Shown: positions 19,726 to 29,976, numbered from the stretch's first letter. The stretch is DNA of 64,000 nt from Marinobacter piscis (GCF_007671655.1 NZ_VCGX01000001.1:1149917-1213916), one strand, 5' to 3'. Made by a program: numbers and translations. The notes: generated by a model from the sequence alone, not told the origin.

Positions 19726-20364
19726 TCAGACTCCGTAGCGCTCCCGGTAGCTGGCCACTTTGACAGCATGCTCAGAAAAACCGGTGTTGGCTTCAAGATA
19801 ACTCAGAACCTGTTCCAGGCGGATAATACTGACCACCGGAATATCAAACTCGCTCTCGACTTCCTGTATGGCAGAGAGCTCGCCGTTGCCGCGTTCCTGC
19901 CTGTCCAGCGCAATCAGGACACCAGCGGGCTCAGCCCCTGCGGCGCGGATAAGGTCGATGGACTCGCGTATCGCAGTGCCGGCGGTAATCACATCGTCCA
20001 CAATTAACACTTTACCCTGTAGCGGCGCGCCGACAATGTTGCCGCCTTCACCATGGTCTTTCTTTTCTTTGCGGTTAAAGGCGAAGGGTTTGCTGTTGCC
20101 CCCCTCTGCCAGAGCCATAGCCGTTACTGTAGCCAACGGAATGCCCTTATAGGCAGGACCAAACAGGATGTCATAATTCAGACCACTGCGTTCTAAGGCT
20201 GCAGCGTAGGCTTTGCTTAGGTGCAGCAGATCCTCTCCGGTGTTAAAAAGCCCGGCGTTGAAAAAGTATGGGCTGGTACGGCCGGATTTGAGAGTGAAAT
20301 CACCAAAACGAAGTACGTTACGGCGGATGGCAAATTCAATAAATTTTTGCTGATAGTCGTGCAT
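19726..20364 (-). CDS. pyrE: Orotate phosphoribosyltransferase
   Basis: A 212-residue enzyme. It has [16 protein letters not shown] near residue 22, [13 protein letters not shown] near 65 and the PRPP-binding motif [17 protein letters not shown] near 118-134. Family knowledge: it transfers phosphoribose to orotate to form OMP in pyrimidine synthesis. ATG at 20364 ([12 protein letters not shown]) is preferred over a 20-codon extension. It is divergent from the Crc-like gene, the same arrangement as pyrE-crc in Pseudomonas. Confidence 0.95.
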   Translation of the reverse strand: MHDYQQKFIEFAIRRNVLRFGDFTLKSGRTSPYFFNAGLFNTGEDLLHLSKAYAAALERSGLNYDILFGPAYKGIPLATVTAMALAEGGNSKPFAFNRKEKKDHGEGGNIVGAPLQGKVLIVDDVITAGTAIRESIDLIRAAGAEPAGVLIALDRQERGNGELSAIQEVESEFDIPVVSIIRLEQVLSYLEANTGFSEHAVKVASYRERYGV

Positions 20365-20445
20365 GACAAGGCTTCTGGCGGGTGTGGATCTTTTAATAAC
20401 GCGTAAAAACGGTATCATACACATAAACCGAATCAGGGAACACGT

Positions 20446-21252
20446 ATGCGGGTAGTATCAATCAGCGTCAATGGTCTGGCTCAGGCTGTTGATAAAGGTT
20501 TCTTCGACTGGCTGGCCAAGCAGGATGCCGACGTTGTCTGCGTTCAGGATCACCGTATGCGCGCCTATGAGGTTGAAGATTATAACCTTGTACCGGAAGG
20601 CTTTGAGGCCTATTTCATTGATGGTGAGAAAAATGAACATGGCGGGGTAGGCATTTACACCCGGCATTTTCCCAAAGCCATTATGTACGGTTTTGCCAAT
20701 GAGCAGGCGGACCGGGAAGGGCGTTTTATTCAGGCGGATTTCGACAAGGTATCGGTTGCTTCTGTACTTGCTCCCTGTGCGCTGGGACGCGAGGAGGAGC
20801 CGATCAGCGAAGATGATCTGACCATGCTGGACCATAAAGACGATTTTATGGATGCCTTTGGTCTGCACATGCAAAAAACGCTGCGAAAGCGCCGGCAGTT
20901 TATTTTCGGGGCCAACCTGCAGACAGCGCATCATGTAACGGATGCCAGCCCGCTTTACCACAGGTTTGATTTTTCCGGTTTTCTGCCTCACGAGCGTGCC
21001 TGGCTGGACCGGCTGTTTGATGAGATGGGTTGTGTGGATGCGTTCCGTGAGATCAACAAGCAGAGTAATCAGTTTACCTGGTGGCCGGAGCAAACTGAGG
21101 GTTCGCGGAAAAATGCGGGAATCCGGGTGGATTATCAGTTGATGACACCGGGGATTCGCAAGACGGTTCAGGATGGCTGGATTGATAACACCACGCGGTT
21201 TTCGGACCATGCGCCGGTGATTATGGATTACGATATTGAGATTGGTATGTGA
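20446..21252 (+). CDS. crc: Catabolite repression control protein Crc (exonuclease III-like, catalytically degenerate)
   Basis: A 268-residue protein of the exodeoxyribonuclease III/EEP fold, starting [19 protein letters not shown]. Placement between pyrE and rph, and blocks such as [26 protein letters not shown] and QFTWWPEQ, match Pseudomonas Crc. Key nuclease residues are altered: the catalytic Asp of the GDxN motif is Ala ([10 protein letters not shown]) and the QE metal motif reads QDHR; the C-terminal SDHAP is kept. Family knowledge: Crc has no nuclease activity and stabilises Hfq on A-rich mRNA sites to repress secondary carbon use. Some residual nuclease activity cannot be ruled out. 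Confidence 0.85.
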   Translation: MRVVSISVNGLAQAVDKGFFDWLAKQDADVVCVQDHRMRAYEVEDYNLVPEGFEAYFIDGEKNEHGGVGIYTRHFPKAIMYGFANEQADREGRFIQADFDKVSVASVLAPCALGREEEPISEDDLTMLDHKDDFMDAFGLHMQKTLRKRRQFIFGANLQTAHHVTDASPLYHRFDFSGFLPHERAWLDRLFDEMGCVDAFREINKQSNQFTWWPEQTEGSRKNAGIRVDYQLMTPGIRKTVQDGWIDNTTRFSDHAPVIMDYDIEIGM

Positions 21253-21265
21253 GACTGCCGATCGT

Positions 21266-21379
21266 GGGTCCGGAGGGGGGAAACCTTTCCGGGACCGTCT
21301 CCGGCCAGGGAGGGCCGGAGCCGAGCGCACAGGGATGTGCTTGTAGCGTGTCCCGGAAAGGTTTCCCCCCTCCGGACCC
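21266..21379. repeat. Cloverleaf-type structured repeat, copy 2 (between crc and rph)
   Basis: Perfect 30-bp inverted arms (21266-21295 and 21350-21379) enclose an 8-bp hairpin (21299-21320, ctccggcc / ggccggag, loop AGGGAG) and a 4-bp hairpin (21327-21340, gcac / gtgc, loop AGGGAT), then ttgtagc before the closing arm GTGTCCCGG. The order of parts, the AGGGA-type loops and the arm junctions (GGGAC and GTCCC) match the element at 12461-12568, while stem sequences differ. It lies between convergent crc and rph and could serve both as a terminator. Confidence 0.85.
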
Positions 21380-21391
21380 GCTACATAGTCA

Positions 21392-22108
21392 CTAGCCTTC
21401 CAAAGCTTCCTTCTGAATTTCAAATAACTGATCGATAGCCTTACGCGCCAGCGTCAGCATGCTGTCCAGTTCTTCCTGTGCAAAGGGCGCGCCTTCTGCT
21501 GTTCCCTGAATTTCGATGAAGCCGCCTTTGTCGGTCATGATTACGTTCATGTCGGTTTCGGCTTCGGAGTCTTCCGGGTAGTCCAGGTCGGCAACCGGGG
21601 TACCTTTGTAGACGCCCACGGAGATGGCCGCGATCATTTGTTTCAGGGGGGATTGCTTCAGGCGCTTGGTTTCTACCAGAAAGTTCAGGGCATCAACTAG
21701 TGCGACGCAGCCGCCGGTGATGGCTGCGGTGCGGGTGCCGCCGTCGGCCTGGATGACGTCGCAGTCGATGGTGATGGTGTGTTCGCCCAGGGCTTCCATA
21801 TCGACGGCGGCGCGCAGGCTGCGGCCGATCAGACGCTGGATTTCAACGGTACGACCACCCTGTTTGCCACGGGCGGCTTCCCGGCCCATGCGGCTGCCGG
21901 TGGAGCGGGGGAGCATGCCGTATTCGGCGGTGATCCAGCCTTTGCCTTCGCCGCGCAGGAAGGGCGGTACTTTGTTTTCTACAGAGGCGGTGCAGATGAC
22001 TTTGGTGTCGCCGAACTCAACCAGCACCGAGCCTTCGGCATGGCGTGTGTAGTTTCGGGTAAGGCGAATGTCTCTGGGTTGCTCGGGCGTTCTGCCACTT
22101 GGACGCAT
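21392..22108 (-). CDS. rph: Ribonuclease PH
   Basis: A 238-residue phosphorolytic 3'-5' exoribonuclease. [20 protein letters not shown] opens the protein; [17 protein letters not shown] near residue 57 and [19 protein letters not shown] near 113 are signature blocks. Family knowledge: it trims tRNA 3' ends and degrades structured RNA using phosphate. Length is normal (E. coli 238). It is divergent from the YicC gene with about 165 bp between them. Confidence 0.96.
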   Translation of the reverse strand: MRPSGRTPEQPRDIRLTRNYTRHAEGSVLVEFGDTKVICTASVENKVPPFLRGEGKGWITAEYGMLPRSTGSRMGREAARGKQGGRTVEIQRLIGRSLRAAVDMEALGEHTITIDCDVIQADGGTRTAAITGGCVALVDALNFLVETKRLKQSPLKQMIAAISVGVYKGTPVADLDYPEDSEAETDMNVIMTDKGGFIEIQGTAEGAPFAQEELDSMLTLARKAIDQLFEIQKEALEG

Positions 22109-22274
22109 AATGTTTCCTGATGTTTTGGTAAATGTCCGGGAGCCAGTCCCGGTTGAGCGGAGTTTTGAAAACCGTTGAGTATATCACGTCAGGCCGGGGT
22201 ACTCGCCGCTGGTGTCAGCAGCCTGTTAGACTCAGAGTCTGTATTCAAAGATTACGCTCAACGCCGGAGTGACC

Positions 22275-23141
22275 ATGATCAGAAGTATGACCGCTTTTGC
22301 CCGCAGGGATGTGCAGGATGCCCAGGGAACGCTGACTTGTGAGATTCGTACTGTAAATCATCGGTACCTGGAGCCGTCGTTCCGGTTGCCGGAGGCTCTG
22401 CGTGAGCTTGAAAACCCGTTCCGGGAAGAACTGCGAAAACAGCTGAAGCGGGGCAAGGTGGATGTCTCTATCCGGCTGCAGAGTAATGAAACCGATATAC
22501 CTGGGTTCGAGATCAATGAAGAGGTAGCCCAGGCCGTTAACGACGCTGCCAATCATGTGAACCGGATGCTGGATAACCCGGCACATATCAACGCACTGGA
22601 TATTCTGCGCTGGCCAGGGGTGTTGTCGGTTCGTGAACAGGATTACAGCTCGGCCCGGGAGGCAGCGCTGGAGCTGTTCAGGGAAACCGTTGCTGAACTG
22701 GTAGAGGTGCGGGCGCGTGAGGGTGAGCGGCTTCGGCCTGTGTTTGAGGATCGCCTGACCCGCATGAGTGAGCTGGTTGCCACTGTTCGTGAGGCTTTGC
22801 CCGGGCTGCTCGAAGCGCAGGAAGAACAGCTGCGCGAGCGCTTTCGCAAAGCACAGGTAGAGCTGGATCCTGAACGCATCGCCCAGGAGATGGTGATGCT
22901 GGCGCAGAAAACCGACGTGGCAGAAGAGCTGGACCGGTTGGAGGCTCATATCAGTGAAGTGGCCGATACACTCGGGCGCGACGAAGCCATTGGGCGCCGT
23001 CTGGATTTTCTGATGCAGGAGCTCAACCGCGAAGCCAATACTCTGAGCAGTAAGAGTATTGATGCCGCCGTGACCCGGGCGGCGGTTGATCTGAAGGTGC
23101 TGATTGAGCAGATGCGCGAGCAGGTGCAGAATATAGAGTGA
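22275..23141 (+). CDS. YicC family endoribonuclease-like protein
   Basis: A 288-residue protein starting MIRSMTAFARRD, the conserved N-terminus of YicC. The C-terminal part has ELDRLEAHISEVADTL and GRRLDFLMQELNREANTLSSKS, the family signature near residues 215-265. Family knowledge: YicC is a stress-linked endoribonuclease implicated in RyhB degradation in E. coli. The ATG at 22275 has a cggag ribosome site; an in-frame GTG two codons upstream is less likely. In Pseudomonas this gene is followed by gmk; here a 5.7-kb block intervenes. Confidence 0.92.
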   Translation: MIRSMTAFARRDVQDAQGTLTCEIRTVNHRYLEPSFRLPEALRELENPFREELRKQLKRGKVDVSIRLQSNETDIPGFEINEEVAQAVNDAANHVNRMLDNPAHINALDILRWPGVLSVREQDYSSAREAALELFRETVAELVEVRAREGERLRPVFEDRLTRMSELVATVREALPGLLEAQEEQLRERFRKAQVELDPERIAQEMVMLAQKTDVAEELDRLEAHISEVADTLGRDEAIGRRLDFLMQELNREANTLSSKSIDAAVTRAAVDLKVLIEQMREQVQNIE

Positions 23142-23167
23142 TATTTTCCATTTTTAAAGGAACTCTC

Positions 23168-24295
23168 ATGGCTCACGAAACCTTATTGACACCGGTTCGC
23201 TTAGGCAGCCTTACTCTGCCCAATCGCATCCTGATGGCGCCTCTGACCCGGTCGCGTACGCCGGACAGCATACCCGGCGAACTGCAGCAGGCCTACTATG
23301 GCCAGCGCGCAGGGGCTGGTCTGATCATCAGTGAGGCTACCAATATCTCGCCAACTGCCCGTGGTTATGTGTATACGCCAGGCATCTGGACCGACGCACA
23401 GGAAGCCGGCTGGAAGCGTGTCGTCGATGCCGTTCACGCCAGGGGTGGGCGTATTGCGCTGCAGCTTTGGCACGTAGGCCGCGTTTCCCATGAAATGGTA
23501 CAGCCCGACGGCCAGGCGCCTGTAGCGCCGAGTGCGCTCAAGGGCGAAGGTGCCCAGTGCTTTGTTGAATTCGAGGATGGCAGCGCCGGGCGCCACGAGA
23601 CCAGCACTCCCCGGGCGCTGGAAACCGATGAAATACCCGGCATTGTCGATGATTATCGCCAGGCGGCAATCCGCGCCAAGCGCGCCGGTTTCGACATGAT
23701 CGAAGTGCACGCTGCTAACGCCTACCTGCTGAATCAGTTCCTGGCAACTGGCAGCAATCAGCGTACCGATCAGTATGGTGGCTCACTGGAAAACCGTGCC
23801 CGCTTTCCGTTGGAAGCACTCGATGCGGTGGCAGAAGTGTTCGGCCCCGATCGCACGGGCATCCGGATGTCGCCATTCATCGAAATTTTCGGCCTCACCG
23901 ACGAGGAGCCGGAGGCCATGGCCTTCTACATGGCGGAGGAGTTATCCAGACGGAATATCGCCTACTTGCATATCAATGAACCGAACTGGGCCGGCGGTGA
24001 TATCAAACTGACCGATGATTTTCGTCGAGCTCTGCGAGAGCGCTTCAAAGGCAGCCTGATCTTTTGCAGCCACTATGATGCCCAGCGCGCCGAACGCATT
24101 ATTGATGCGGGTATCGCCGATGCCGTAGCCATCGGGCGTTCTTATATCGCCAATCCGGATCTCGTTGAACGCTTCCGCCTGGGCGCTGCGCTCAACGAGC
24201 CGGATCCCGCCACCTTCTACGGAGGCAAGGAAGAGGGCTATACCGACTATCCGTTTCTGGATAACGGCTACGATCAGCAGCGGCGCCCAAGTTGA
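23168..24295 (+). CDS. Old Yellow Enzyme family NADH:flavin oxidoreductase / alkene reductase
   Basis: A 375-residue FMN-dependent TIM barrel. It has LPNRILMAPLTRSRTPDSIPG near residue 20, QLWHVGRVSH near 100, the substrate-binding HAANAYLLNQFLATGSNQRTD near 181-200, and C-terminal AIGRSYIANPDLVERF. This fits the NemA/xenobiotic reductase class. Family knowledge: OYEs reduce activated C=C bonds of enals, enones and nitroesters. The physiological substrate is unknown. ATG at 23168 with ribosome site aaagga is chosen. The convergent neighbour is the CocE-type hydrolase gene. Confidence 0.9.
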   Translation: MAHETLLTPVRLGSLTLPNRILMAPLTRSRTPDSIPGELQQAYYGQRAGAGLIISEATNISPTARGYVYTPGIWTDAQEAGWKRVVDAVHARGGRIALQLWHVGRVSHEMVQPDGQAPVAPSALKGEGAQCFVEFEDGSAGRHETSTPRALETDEIPGIVDDYRQAAIRAKRAGFDMIEVHAANAYLLNQFLATGSNQRTDQYGGSLENRARFPLEALDAVAEVFGPDRTGIRMSPFIEIFGLTDEEPEAMAFYMAEELSRRNIAYLHINEPNWAGGDIKLTDDFRRALRERFKGSLIFCSHYDAQRAERIIDAGIADAVAIGRSYIANPDLVERFRLGAALNEPDPATFYGGKEEGYTDYPFLDNGYDQQRRPS

Positions 24296-24335
24296 GTGAC
24301 CGCTGCTCTTAAAAGGCTCGTGGTGTGTCGCCTGC

Positions 24336-26339
24336 TTAGCAGAAACGGCGGGGAATGGTCTTCTCCCAGCTGTTGCGGTACACCTCTTTGCCTTCTTCGT
24401 AAGCCTGCAGGCTGTTGACCAGGTAGAAATTTTCAGCATCGCAGGACATGCGGCTCTGAGTATCTACATGAATGCTGATATCAGCATCGCTCAGGTCCAC
24501 TTCCCAGTTGGATTCGGTGACAGCGCTGAGAGGGTCGTTCTCGTGAACGCGCCAGATGTTGTGGTTCTTGGTGCCGTAGGTGATGCCGTTGTGATTCAGC
24601 AGGCGCAGGCCTTCGTCAGAGAAGTCGTCCAGTACCCACTCGTGCGTCGTCAGGGATTTGATCACCTGGCGGGTCCGGCTGCCTTCACGCAGGATGGTTT
24701 TGTCCAGGGGCTTCGCCGTTTCTGCCTGGGTAAACGGCAGCTCGGTGAACACCGGGTCGGCGGATTGCGGTACCAGAATCCGGCTTTGATCCAGGTCCAC
24801 CTCCAGGTTGGCGACAGACACAGAAGGCCAGATCTGCGGCCAGTAGGTGGGGCTCAGGCTGATTTCCAGCTGGTGCCCGGCCGGTAGCTGGTAACCTATG
24901 GCGTCCAGCGTAAAGCTCACCTCAAACCACTCGTCCAGAGGCACAGCCTCGGGGTTTGCATGGGAGTGCCGATGGGTGAGGTTGAACTGGCCAGCGGTGA
25001 TGTAGGTTTTCTCTCCCGTGGGCGACACATCGGTTAAACGTGCGTGTACGTTGCCTGTGGGCTGGTCACTTTTCAGACGCAGGTTAACGCGGGGGTTGCC
25101 GAGCAGGTTGAGCGGCTGATCGGCTGCTGGCAGCGTCCAGGTGGTGGCCAGGGCGTTGTCGATGGTTTGGTCGTCAGGAAGGTCGCCGTCCTGTCCGAAG
25201 GGGCAGAAAACGCCGGAGTAAAGGCCATGGTGCTGGCGGTTAATCAATACCTGTTGGCCGCTCAGAGAGTCCATCACATCCACGCCGGAGATGTCGGTTG
25301 CCAGCAGATCGACCCACTGGCCTTCCCGGTACTCGTAGCTGGTCTGCGGCGGGACACTGTCCTGCAGATACACAACAAAGCTGTCTTCGTGGGGTTCATT
25401 GGTGGCGTCTGTTGCGAGCCAGCGATCAAACCAGCTTATGCACTCCTGCAGGTAGCCAATCTGAGGGCCTGGAATCGCCAGATCGGGGAACTCATGGGCC
25501 CAGGGGCCGATGATTGCGCGCTTGGGCACATCCAGATTGTCCATAAGCCGGAAGACCGCGTCCGTGTAGCCATCTGCCCAGCCACTCATGGTGAGTACAG
25601 GAATGCGTATGGCGCTGTAATCTTCACAGATGGATCCCTGCTCCCAGTAAGCATCTCTGTGCTGATGCTCAAGCCAGGTTTCGACAAAGGGCGGCGTATT
25701 TTTCAGGCGGTCGAGCCACATCTCACGCCATTTGTCCCCTACAAAGCGGGGAAAGGGTGGTCGGGCGTTGTAGGCAAACATGGTAGAAGCCCACCACAGC
25801 ATATCGGAGCCCATCAGCGTGCCGCCCCGGTAGTGCACATCGTCGGCGTAGCGGTCATCTGTGGAGCACAGGCTGGCAATGGTTTTCAGCGCCGGGTGAT
25901 TGTAGGCAGCCATTTGCAGACCGTTGAAGCCGCCCCAGGATTTGCCGATCATGGCAATATTGCCCGCAGACCAGTCCTGCGCGGTGATCCAGTCGAATAC
26001 TTCCAGGCAGTCTTCCTGCTCCTGAAGCGGGTACTCGTCCTGGATGATGCCGCCGGAGTCGCCGGTGCCACGGATATCCACACGAATGGCCGCGTACCCG
26101 CAACCGGCAAAGTAACCGTGGCGGATCTCATCGCGCAGCGCGGTGAACTCGTCCTTACGGTAGGGCAGGTATTCCAGAACAACACCGCGCGCTTTATCCA
26201 GCCCTTCAGGTAGCCAGAGCTTGGCTGAAAGGACCGTGCCATCGGCCAGTGGTATGGGTGCATGTTCTGTTACATTAACTTTGTAAGGGAGGTCTGTTCG
26301 CTCGCGGATTTTGCTGTAATCCACATCGAAAACACCCAT
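24336..26339 (-). CDS. CocE/NonD family hydrolase (X-Pro dipeptidyl-peptidase fold)
   Basis: A 667-residue protein, starting MGVFDVDYSKIRERTD. The N-terminal alpha/beta-hydrolase has the nucleophile motif GKSWGGFNG near residue 145 and the RGTGDSGG block near 105. The C-terminal beta-sandwich (from about residue 430; PRVNLRLKSDQPTGNVHARL) is the PepX_C domain. Family knowledge: the group contains cocaine esterase, amino-ester and amide hydrolases and X-Pro peptidases. No signal peptide is seen, so it is cytoplasmic. Its start codon overlaps the stop of the BCCT transporter gene (TAATG), so import and hydrolysis of one substrate is a fair inference. The substrate is not known. Confidence 0.87.
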   Translation of the reverse strand: MGVFDVDYSKIRERTDLPYKVNVTEHAPIPLADGTVLSAKLWLPEGLDKARGVVLEYLPYRKDEFTALRDEIRHGYFAGCGYAAIRVDIRGTGDSGGIIQDEYPLQEQEDCLEVFDWITAQDWSAGNIAMIGKSWGGFNGLQMAAYNHPALKTIASLCSTDDRYADDVHYRGGTLMGSDMLWWASTMFAYNARPPFPRFVGDKWREMWLDRLKNTPPFVETWLEHQHRDAYWEQGSICEDYSAIRIPVLTMSGWADGYTDAVFRLMDNLDVPKRAIIGPWAHEFPDLAIPGPQIGYLQECISWFDRWLATDATNEPHEDSFVVYLQDSVPPQTSYEYREGQWVDLLATDISGVDVMDSLSGQQVLINRQHHGLYSGVFCPFGQDGDLPDDQTIDNALATTWTLPAADQPLNLLGNPRVNLRLKSDQPTGNVHARLTDVSPTGEKTYITAGQFNLTHRHSHANPEAVPLDEWFEVSFTLDAIGYQLPAGHQLEISLSPTYWPQIWPSVSVANLEVDLDQSRILVPQSADPVFTELPFTQAETAKPLDKTILREGSRTRQVIKSLTTHEWVLDDFSDEGLRLLNHNGITYGTKNHNIWRVHENDPLSAVTESNWEVDLSDADISIHVDTQSRMSCDAENFYLVNSLQAYEEGKEVYRNSWEKTIPRRFC

Positions 26340-27859
26340 TATTGCTCCTCCTGTATGCCGTGATCCTGGCGCAGCCAGCGCAGAATGGACACGGTTAATA
26401 GTATGTAGATGATAAGTATCGGGATCGCAACCATCACCGTTGACGACTGAACAACCTTCAGGCCGCCAATCAGCAGCAGTGAGATGGCCAGAACGGCCAT
26501 AAGAATGCCCCAGGTAACGGTGTGCCACACGGCGGGCTCTTCACCGTCTCCCGCCGTGGTGGACGCGGTAGATGCCAGAACGAAAGACGCCGAGTCCAGT
26601 GAGGTAGCCAGAAAGATAAACCCAAGAACCACAAAGAATAAGACGGCAAGTTTCGCCAGAGGGAGCGTGTTGAGCACATTGATGATGGTCTGGGCATTGC
26701 CGTTATCGGCCATGCTCTGCACCACATTGAACGCGCCGGTCAGTTGCAGATCCATAGCATAACCACCCATAACCGCAAAATAAAGCCAGCCACCCAGGGT
26801 ACCCCAGGCCAGCATGTTCACGATCACGGATTTAATGGTGCGACCTTTTGAAATCCTCGCCACGAAAAGGCCCAGGAACGGCGCTGTGCAGGCAAACCAG
26901 ACCCAGTAGAAAACTGTCCAGTCCTGAGGGAAGCCACTCTGATGAACCGGGTCCGTATAAAAACTCATGCGCAGAAAGTTTTGTGCCATCTGGCCAACGC
27001 TGTCGGTAAAGTACGCCAGCAGAAAGCTTGTGGGGCCGACGATGAGAACGAACAGTGCCAGCGTAACCGCCAGGTAAACGTTGAGGTTACTGAGTTTGCT
27101 GATGCCTTTTTCCAGACCCAGCGTGGCACTGGTCAGGTAAATAACCGACCAAATCAGAATAATGCCGATACTCAGCAGAGCCGACTGTTCTACACCGAAC
27201 AGGTCGCCAATACCGGCGGCTATCATGGGAACGCCAAGGCCCAGAGACGTGCCCAGGCCACCCACCAGTGACCAGATCACCAGAATATCAATGATGCGGC
27301 CCAGCCAGCCATCGGCACTGTGGCCAAGCACGCCTTTACAGGCCTGGGAAATCTTCAGGGATTTGTTGCCCTTATTATAGAGCGAGTAGGCAATGACAAT
27401 GGTGGGGAGGGTGTAGATGGCCCAGGCAGACACACCCCAGTGGAACAGCCCATAGCTCAGGGCCCATTCGGCAGCAGCGGCAGTCTGGCCTTCAATCTGG
27501 AACGGCGGCCCCTGGTAGTAATACATGGGTTCGATGATCGACCAGAACATGATGCTGGTGCCCATGCCGGCGCAGAAGAGCATGGCGCCATAGCTGAAGT
27601 TTCCGAAGGCCGGGGTTTTTGTGTCTTCCCCGAAGCGGACCTTTCCATAGCGCCCGGCGGCAAACCACACCAGCATGACAAAAATGCCAAACGTCAGAAA
27701 TTCGAAGACCCAGTCCATCTGATGAGTGATTATGCTCAGCCCCTGGGTAATCAGGGGCGCGATGGTGGCCTGAAAGCTGACCAGTACTGCGGTTATAATC
27801 AGCAATACCGCGATAGCGGGCCAGAACACATAGGGGTCGAGTTTGGATCGTTTCTGCAT
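26339..27859 (-). CDS. BCCT family betaine/choline/carnitine transporter
   Basis: A 506-residue, 12-helix carrier. The BCCT glycine-rich segment reads CAGMGTSIMFWSIIEPMYYY near residue 98, and the second signature FYWVWFACTAPFLGLFVARISKGRTI lies near 315-340. The short cytoplasmic tails lack the long C-terminal osmosensor of BetT, so it is more like CaiT/BetS-sized carriers. ATG at 27859 has a ggag ribosome site 7 bp upstream; a GTG 10 codons earlier has none. It is translationally coupled to the downstream CocE-type hydrolase gene. Confidence 0.9.
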   Translation of the reverse strand: MQKRSKLDPYVFWPAIAVLLIITAVLVSFQATIAPLITQGLSIITHQMDWVFEFLTFGIFVMLVWFAAGRYGKVRFGEDTKTPAFGNFSYGAMLFCAGMGTSIMFWSIIEPMYYYQGPPFQIEGQTAAAAEWALSYGLFHWGVSAWAIYTLPTIVIAYSLYNKGNKSLKISQACKGVLGHSADGWLGRIIDILVIWSLVGGLGTSLGLGVPMIAAGIGDLFGVEQSALLSIGIILIWSVIYLTSATLGLEKGISKLSNLNVYLAVTLALFVLIVGPTSFLLAYFTDSVGQMAQNFLRMSFYTDPVHQSGFPQDWTVFYWVWFACTAPFLGLFVARISKGRTIKSVIVNMLAWGTLGGWLYFAVMGGYAMDLQLTGAFNVVQSMADNGNAQTIINVLNTLPLAKLAVLFFVVLGFIFLATSLDSASFVLASTASTTAGDGEEPAVWHTVTWGILMAVLAISLLLIGGLKVVQSSTVMVAIPILIIYILLTVSILRWLRQDHGIQEEQ

Positions 27860-27940
27860 CGGTAGCTCCAGTGTGATTATTTTTGACACAAGTGCTGGTA
27901 GTTACCGGCGCGTTCAGCGTAATGATCGGTATTCTGCGTG

Positions 27941-28828
27941 CTACTGACCGGCGTCTCCGGGCTTAATGGCAAGCAGGTCGGTGCGCAGATGGGTCAGTAC
28001 TTTTTCTGCGGTGTTACCGATCACTCTGGCTTTCAGGCCGGTTTTCCCACTGGTTCCTATCACTACCATGTCGGCTTTCAGTTTACTAGCAATGCTGGGA
28101 ATAACCTTGTGGGCGGGACCGGCAGCTAGATGGATACTTTCGCGGCTCAGGTGCCAGGTATTACACAGGTGCGTGAGAACAGGTTCGAGGGCTTCCCGGC
28201 GCTTCTTTTCATGCTCGGCCATGTTGATAATTTCCAGATCTGCCAGTACTTCCGATATATGCAGGGCATGCACCAGATGCACCTGTGTTCCCAGCGCCTT
28301 GGCCAGTGCCGTGGCCTGTTCAATAATGCGCGCATTGAGGGCTTTTTTTACCGGTTTGGTGGAGCTCAGGTCCACGGCTGCCAGGATCGGGTGAGCCTGG
28401 CTCCATTTATGTTCCGCCACCAGCATGACGGGAACCGGACACTCCCGGATCAGGTGCCAGTCCGTGGGTGTGTAGAAAAAGGTTTCCGAACGGCTTCCGG
28501 TTTTGATCACTGCATCGAACCGGTTCCGGCTGCAGTGTTCGATAATCCACTGGTGAATGTTCTTTTCCCAGATTGTATGGGTACTCACCTGCAGGTCGGT
28601 GCAGTCGGCCAGAGCCAGCATCTGGTCCAGCCAGCGCTGGCGGATGTCTACCAGGGCATCACGGGCACGCTGCTGAACGGTAGGGTCTGAGGGCAGAGCG
28701 CCAAGATGTTCATGGGTAAAAGCGACAATTTCCAGGTTTGCGCCCGTTGCGCGGGCGAGCTCAATACCCCGGGCCAGAGCTTTCTGGTGCTTGTGGTCCG
28801 GGTCCATAACAATCAGAAGTTTATCCAT
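27941..28828 (-). CDS. Universal stress protein with tandem Usp domains (UspE-like)
   Basis: A 295-residue protein with two Usp domains, about residues 1-140 and 150-295. The second domain ends in the ATP-binding signature VIGTSGKTGLKARVIGNTAEKVL; the first starts LLIVMDPDHKHQKAL. Family knowledge: tandem Usp proteins of the UspE group are linked to stress survival, motility and aggregation. It is upstream of the BCCT gene on the same strand with an 81-bp gap and belongs to the block inserted between yicC and gmk. Confidence 0.87.
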   Translation of the reverse strand: MDKLLIVMDPDHKHQKALARGIELARATGANLEIVAFTHEHLGALPSDPTVQQRARDALVDIRQRWLDQMLALADCTDLQVSTHTIWEKNIHQWIIEHCSRNRFDAVIKTGSRSETFFYTPTDWHLIRECPVPVMLVAEHKWSQAHPILAAVDLSSTKPVKKALNARIIEQATALAKALGTQVHLVHALHISEVLADLEIINMAEHEKKRREALEPVLTHLCNTWHLSRESIHLAAGPAHKVIPSIASKLKADMVVIGTSGKTGLKARVIGNTAEKVLTHLRTDLLAIKPGDAGQ

Positions 28829-28983
28829 GCTGCGTTACCGTCATTGTGCTGAACAGGGTTTATACCTGTGGTGTTTAAGTGCCAGTATGCTGATCTTATC
28901 AGTTGTAGGGCTAACGGGGTGCGGTGTCAGATCAAAGGCCGTATAATTATCGGTTTTCCGGTTTGCAGCAGGGCGGCCGATGA

Positions 28984-29649
<666 letters not shown>

Positions 29650-29737
29650 AGCCGGGTTTTGCTGTATACAAATTGTTCCCTTAGCAGTAAACTGAAAGGT
29701 CTGTTCACACTATCATTTTTATATTATCGGGGATGTT

Positions 29738-29950
29738 ATGGCACGAGTTACCGTTGAAGATTGTCTGGAACATGTTGATAACCGCTTCCAGCTTGTCATG
29801 CTGGCTACCAAGCGTTCCCGCCAGATTGCCACCCAGGGTGCCGAGCCAATGGTTCCGGAAGAAAACGATAAGCCTACGGTGATTGCGCTGCGGGAAATCG
29901 CCAAAGACCTGGTTAGTCGTGATCTGCTGACTGAAGTCGAAGAGGATTAA
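29738..29950 (+). CDS. rpoZ: RNA polymerase omega subunit
   Basis: A 70-residue protein starting [20 protein letters not shown] with RSRQI and [13 protein letters not shown], the omega signature. It is shorter than the 91-residue E. coli subunit because of a brief C-terminus. Family knowledge: omega wraps the beta-prime C-terminus and forms one ppGpp-binding site on RNA polymerase. It is 26 bp upstream of spoT. Confidence 0.95.
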   Translation: MARVTVEDCLEHVDNRFQLVMLATKRSRQIATQGAEPMVPEENDKPTVIALREIAKDLVSRDLLTEVEED

Positions 29951-29976
29951 AACGACTGAAAAAAGATTACGGAGGC

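Noticed and set aside
20458..21423. 321-codon minus-strand frame
   Set aside because: Antisense to crc and running through the cloverleaf repeat; crc has clear homology and position.
25044..26213. 389-codon plus-strand frame
   Set aside because: Shadow of the CocE-type hydrolase gene on the opposite strand; no ribosome site or family features.
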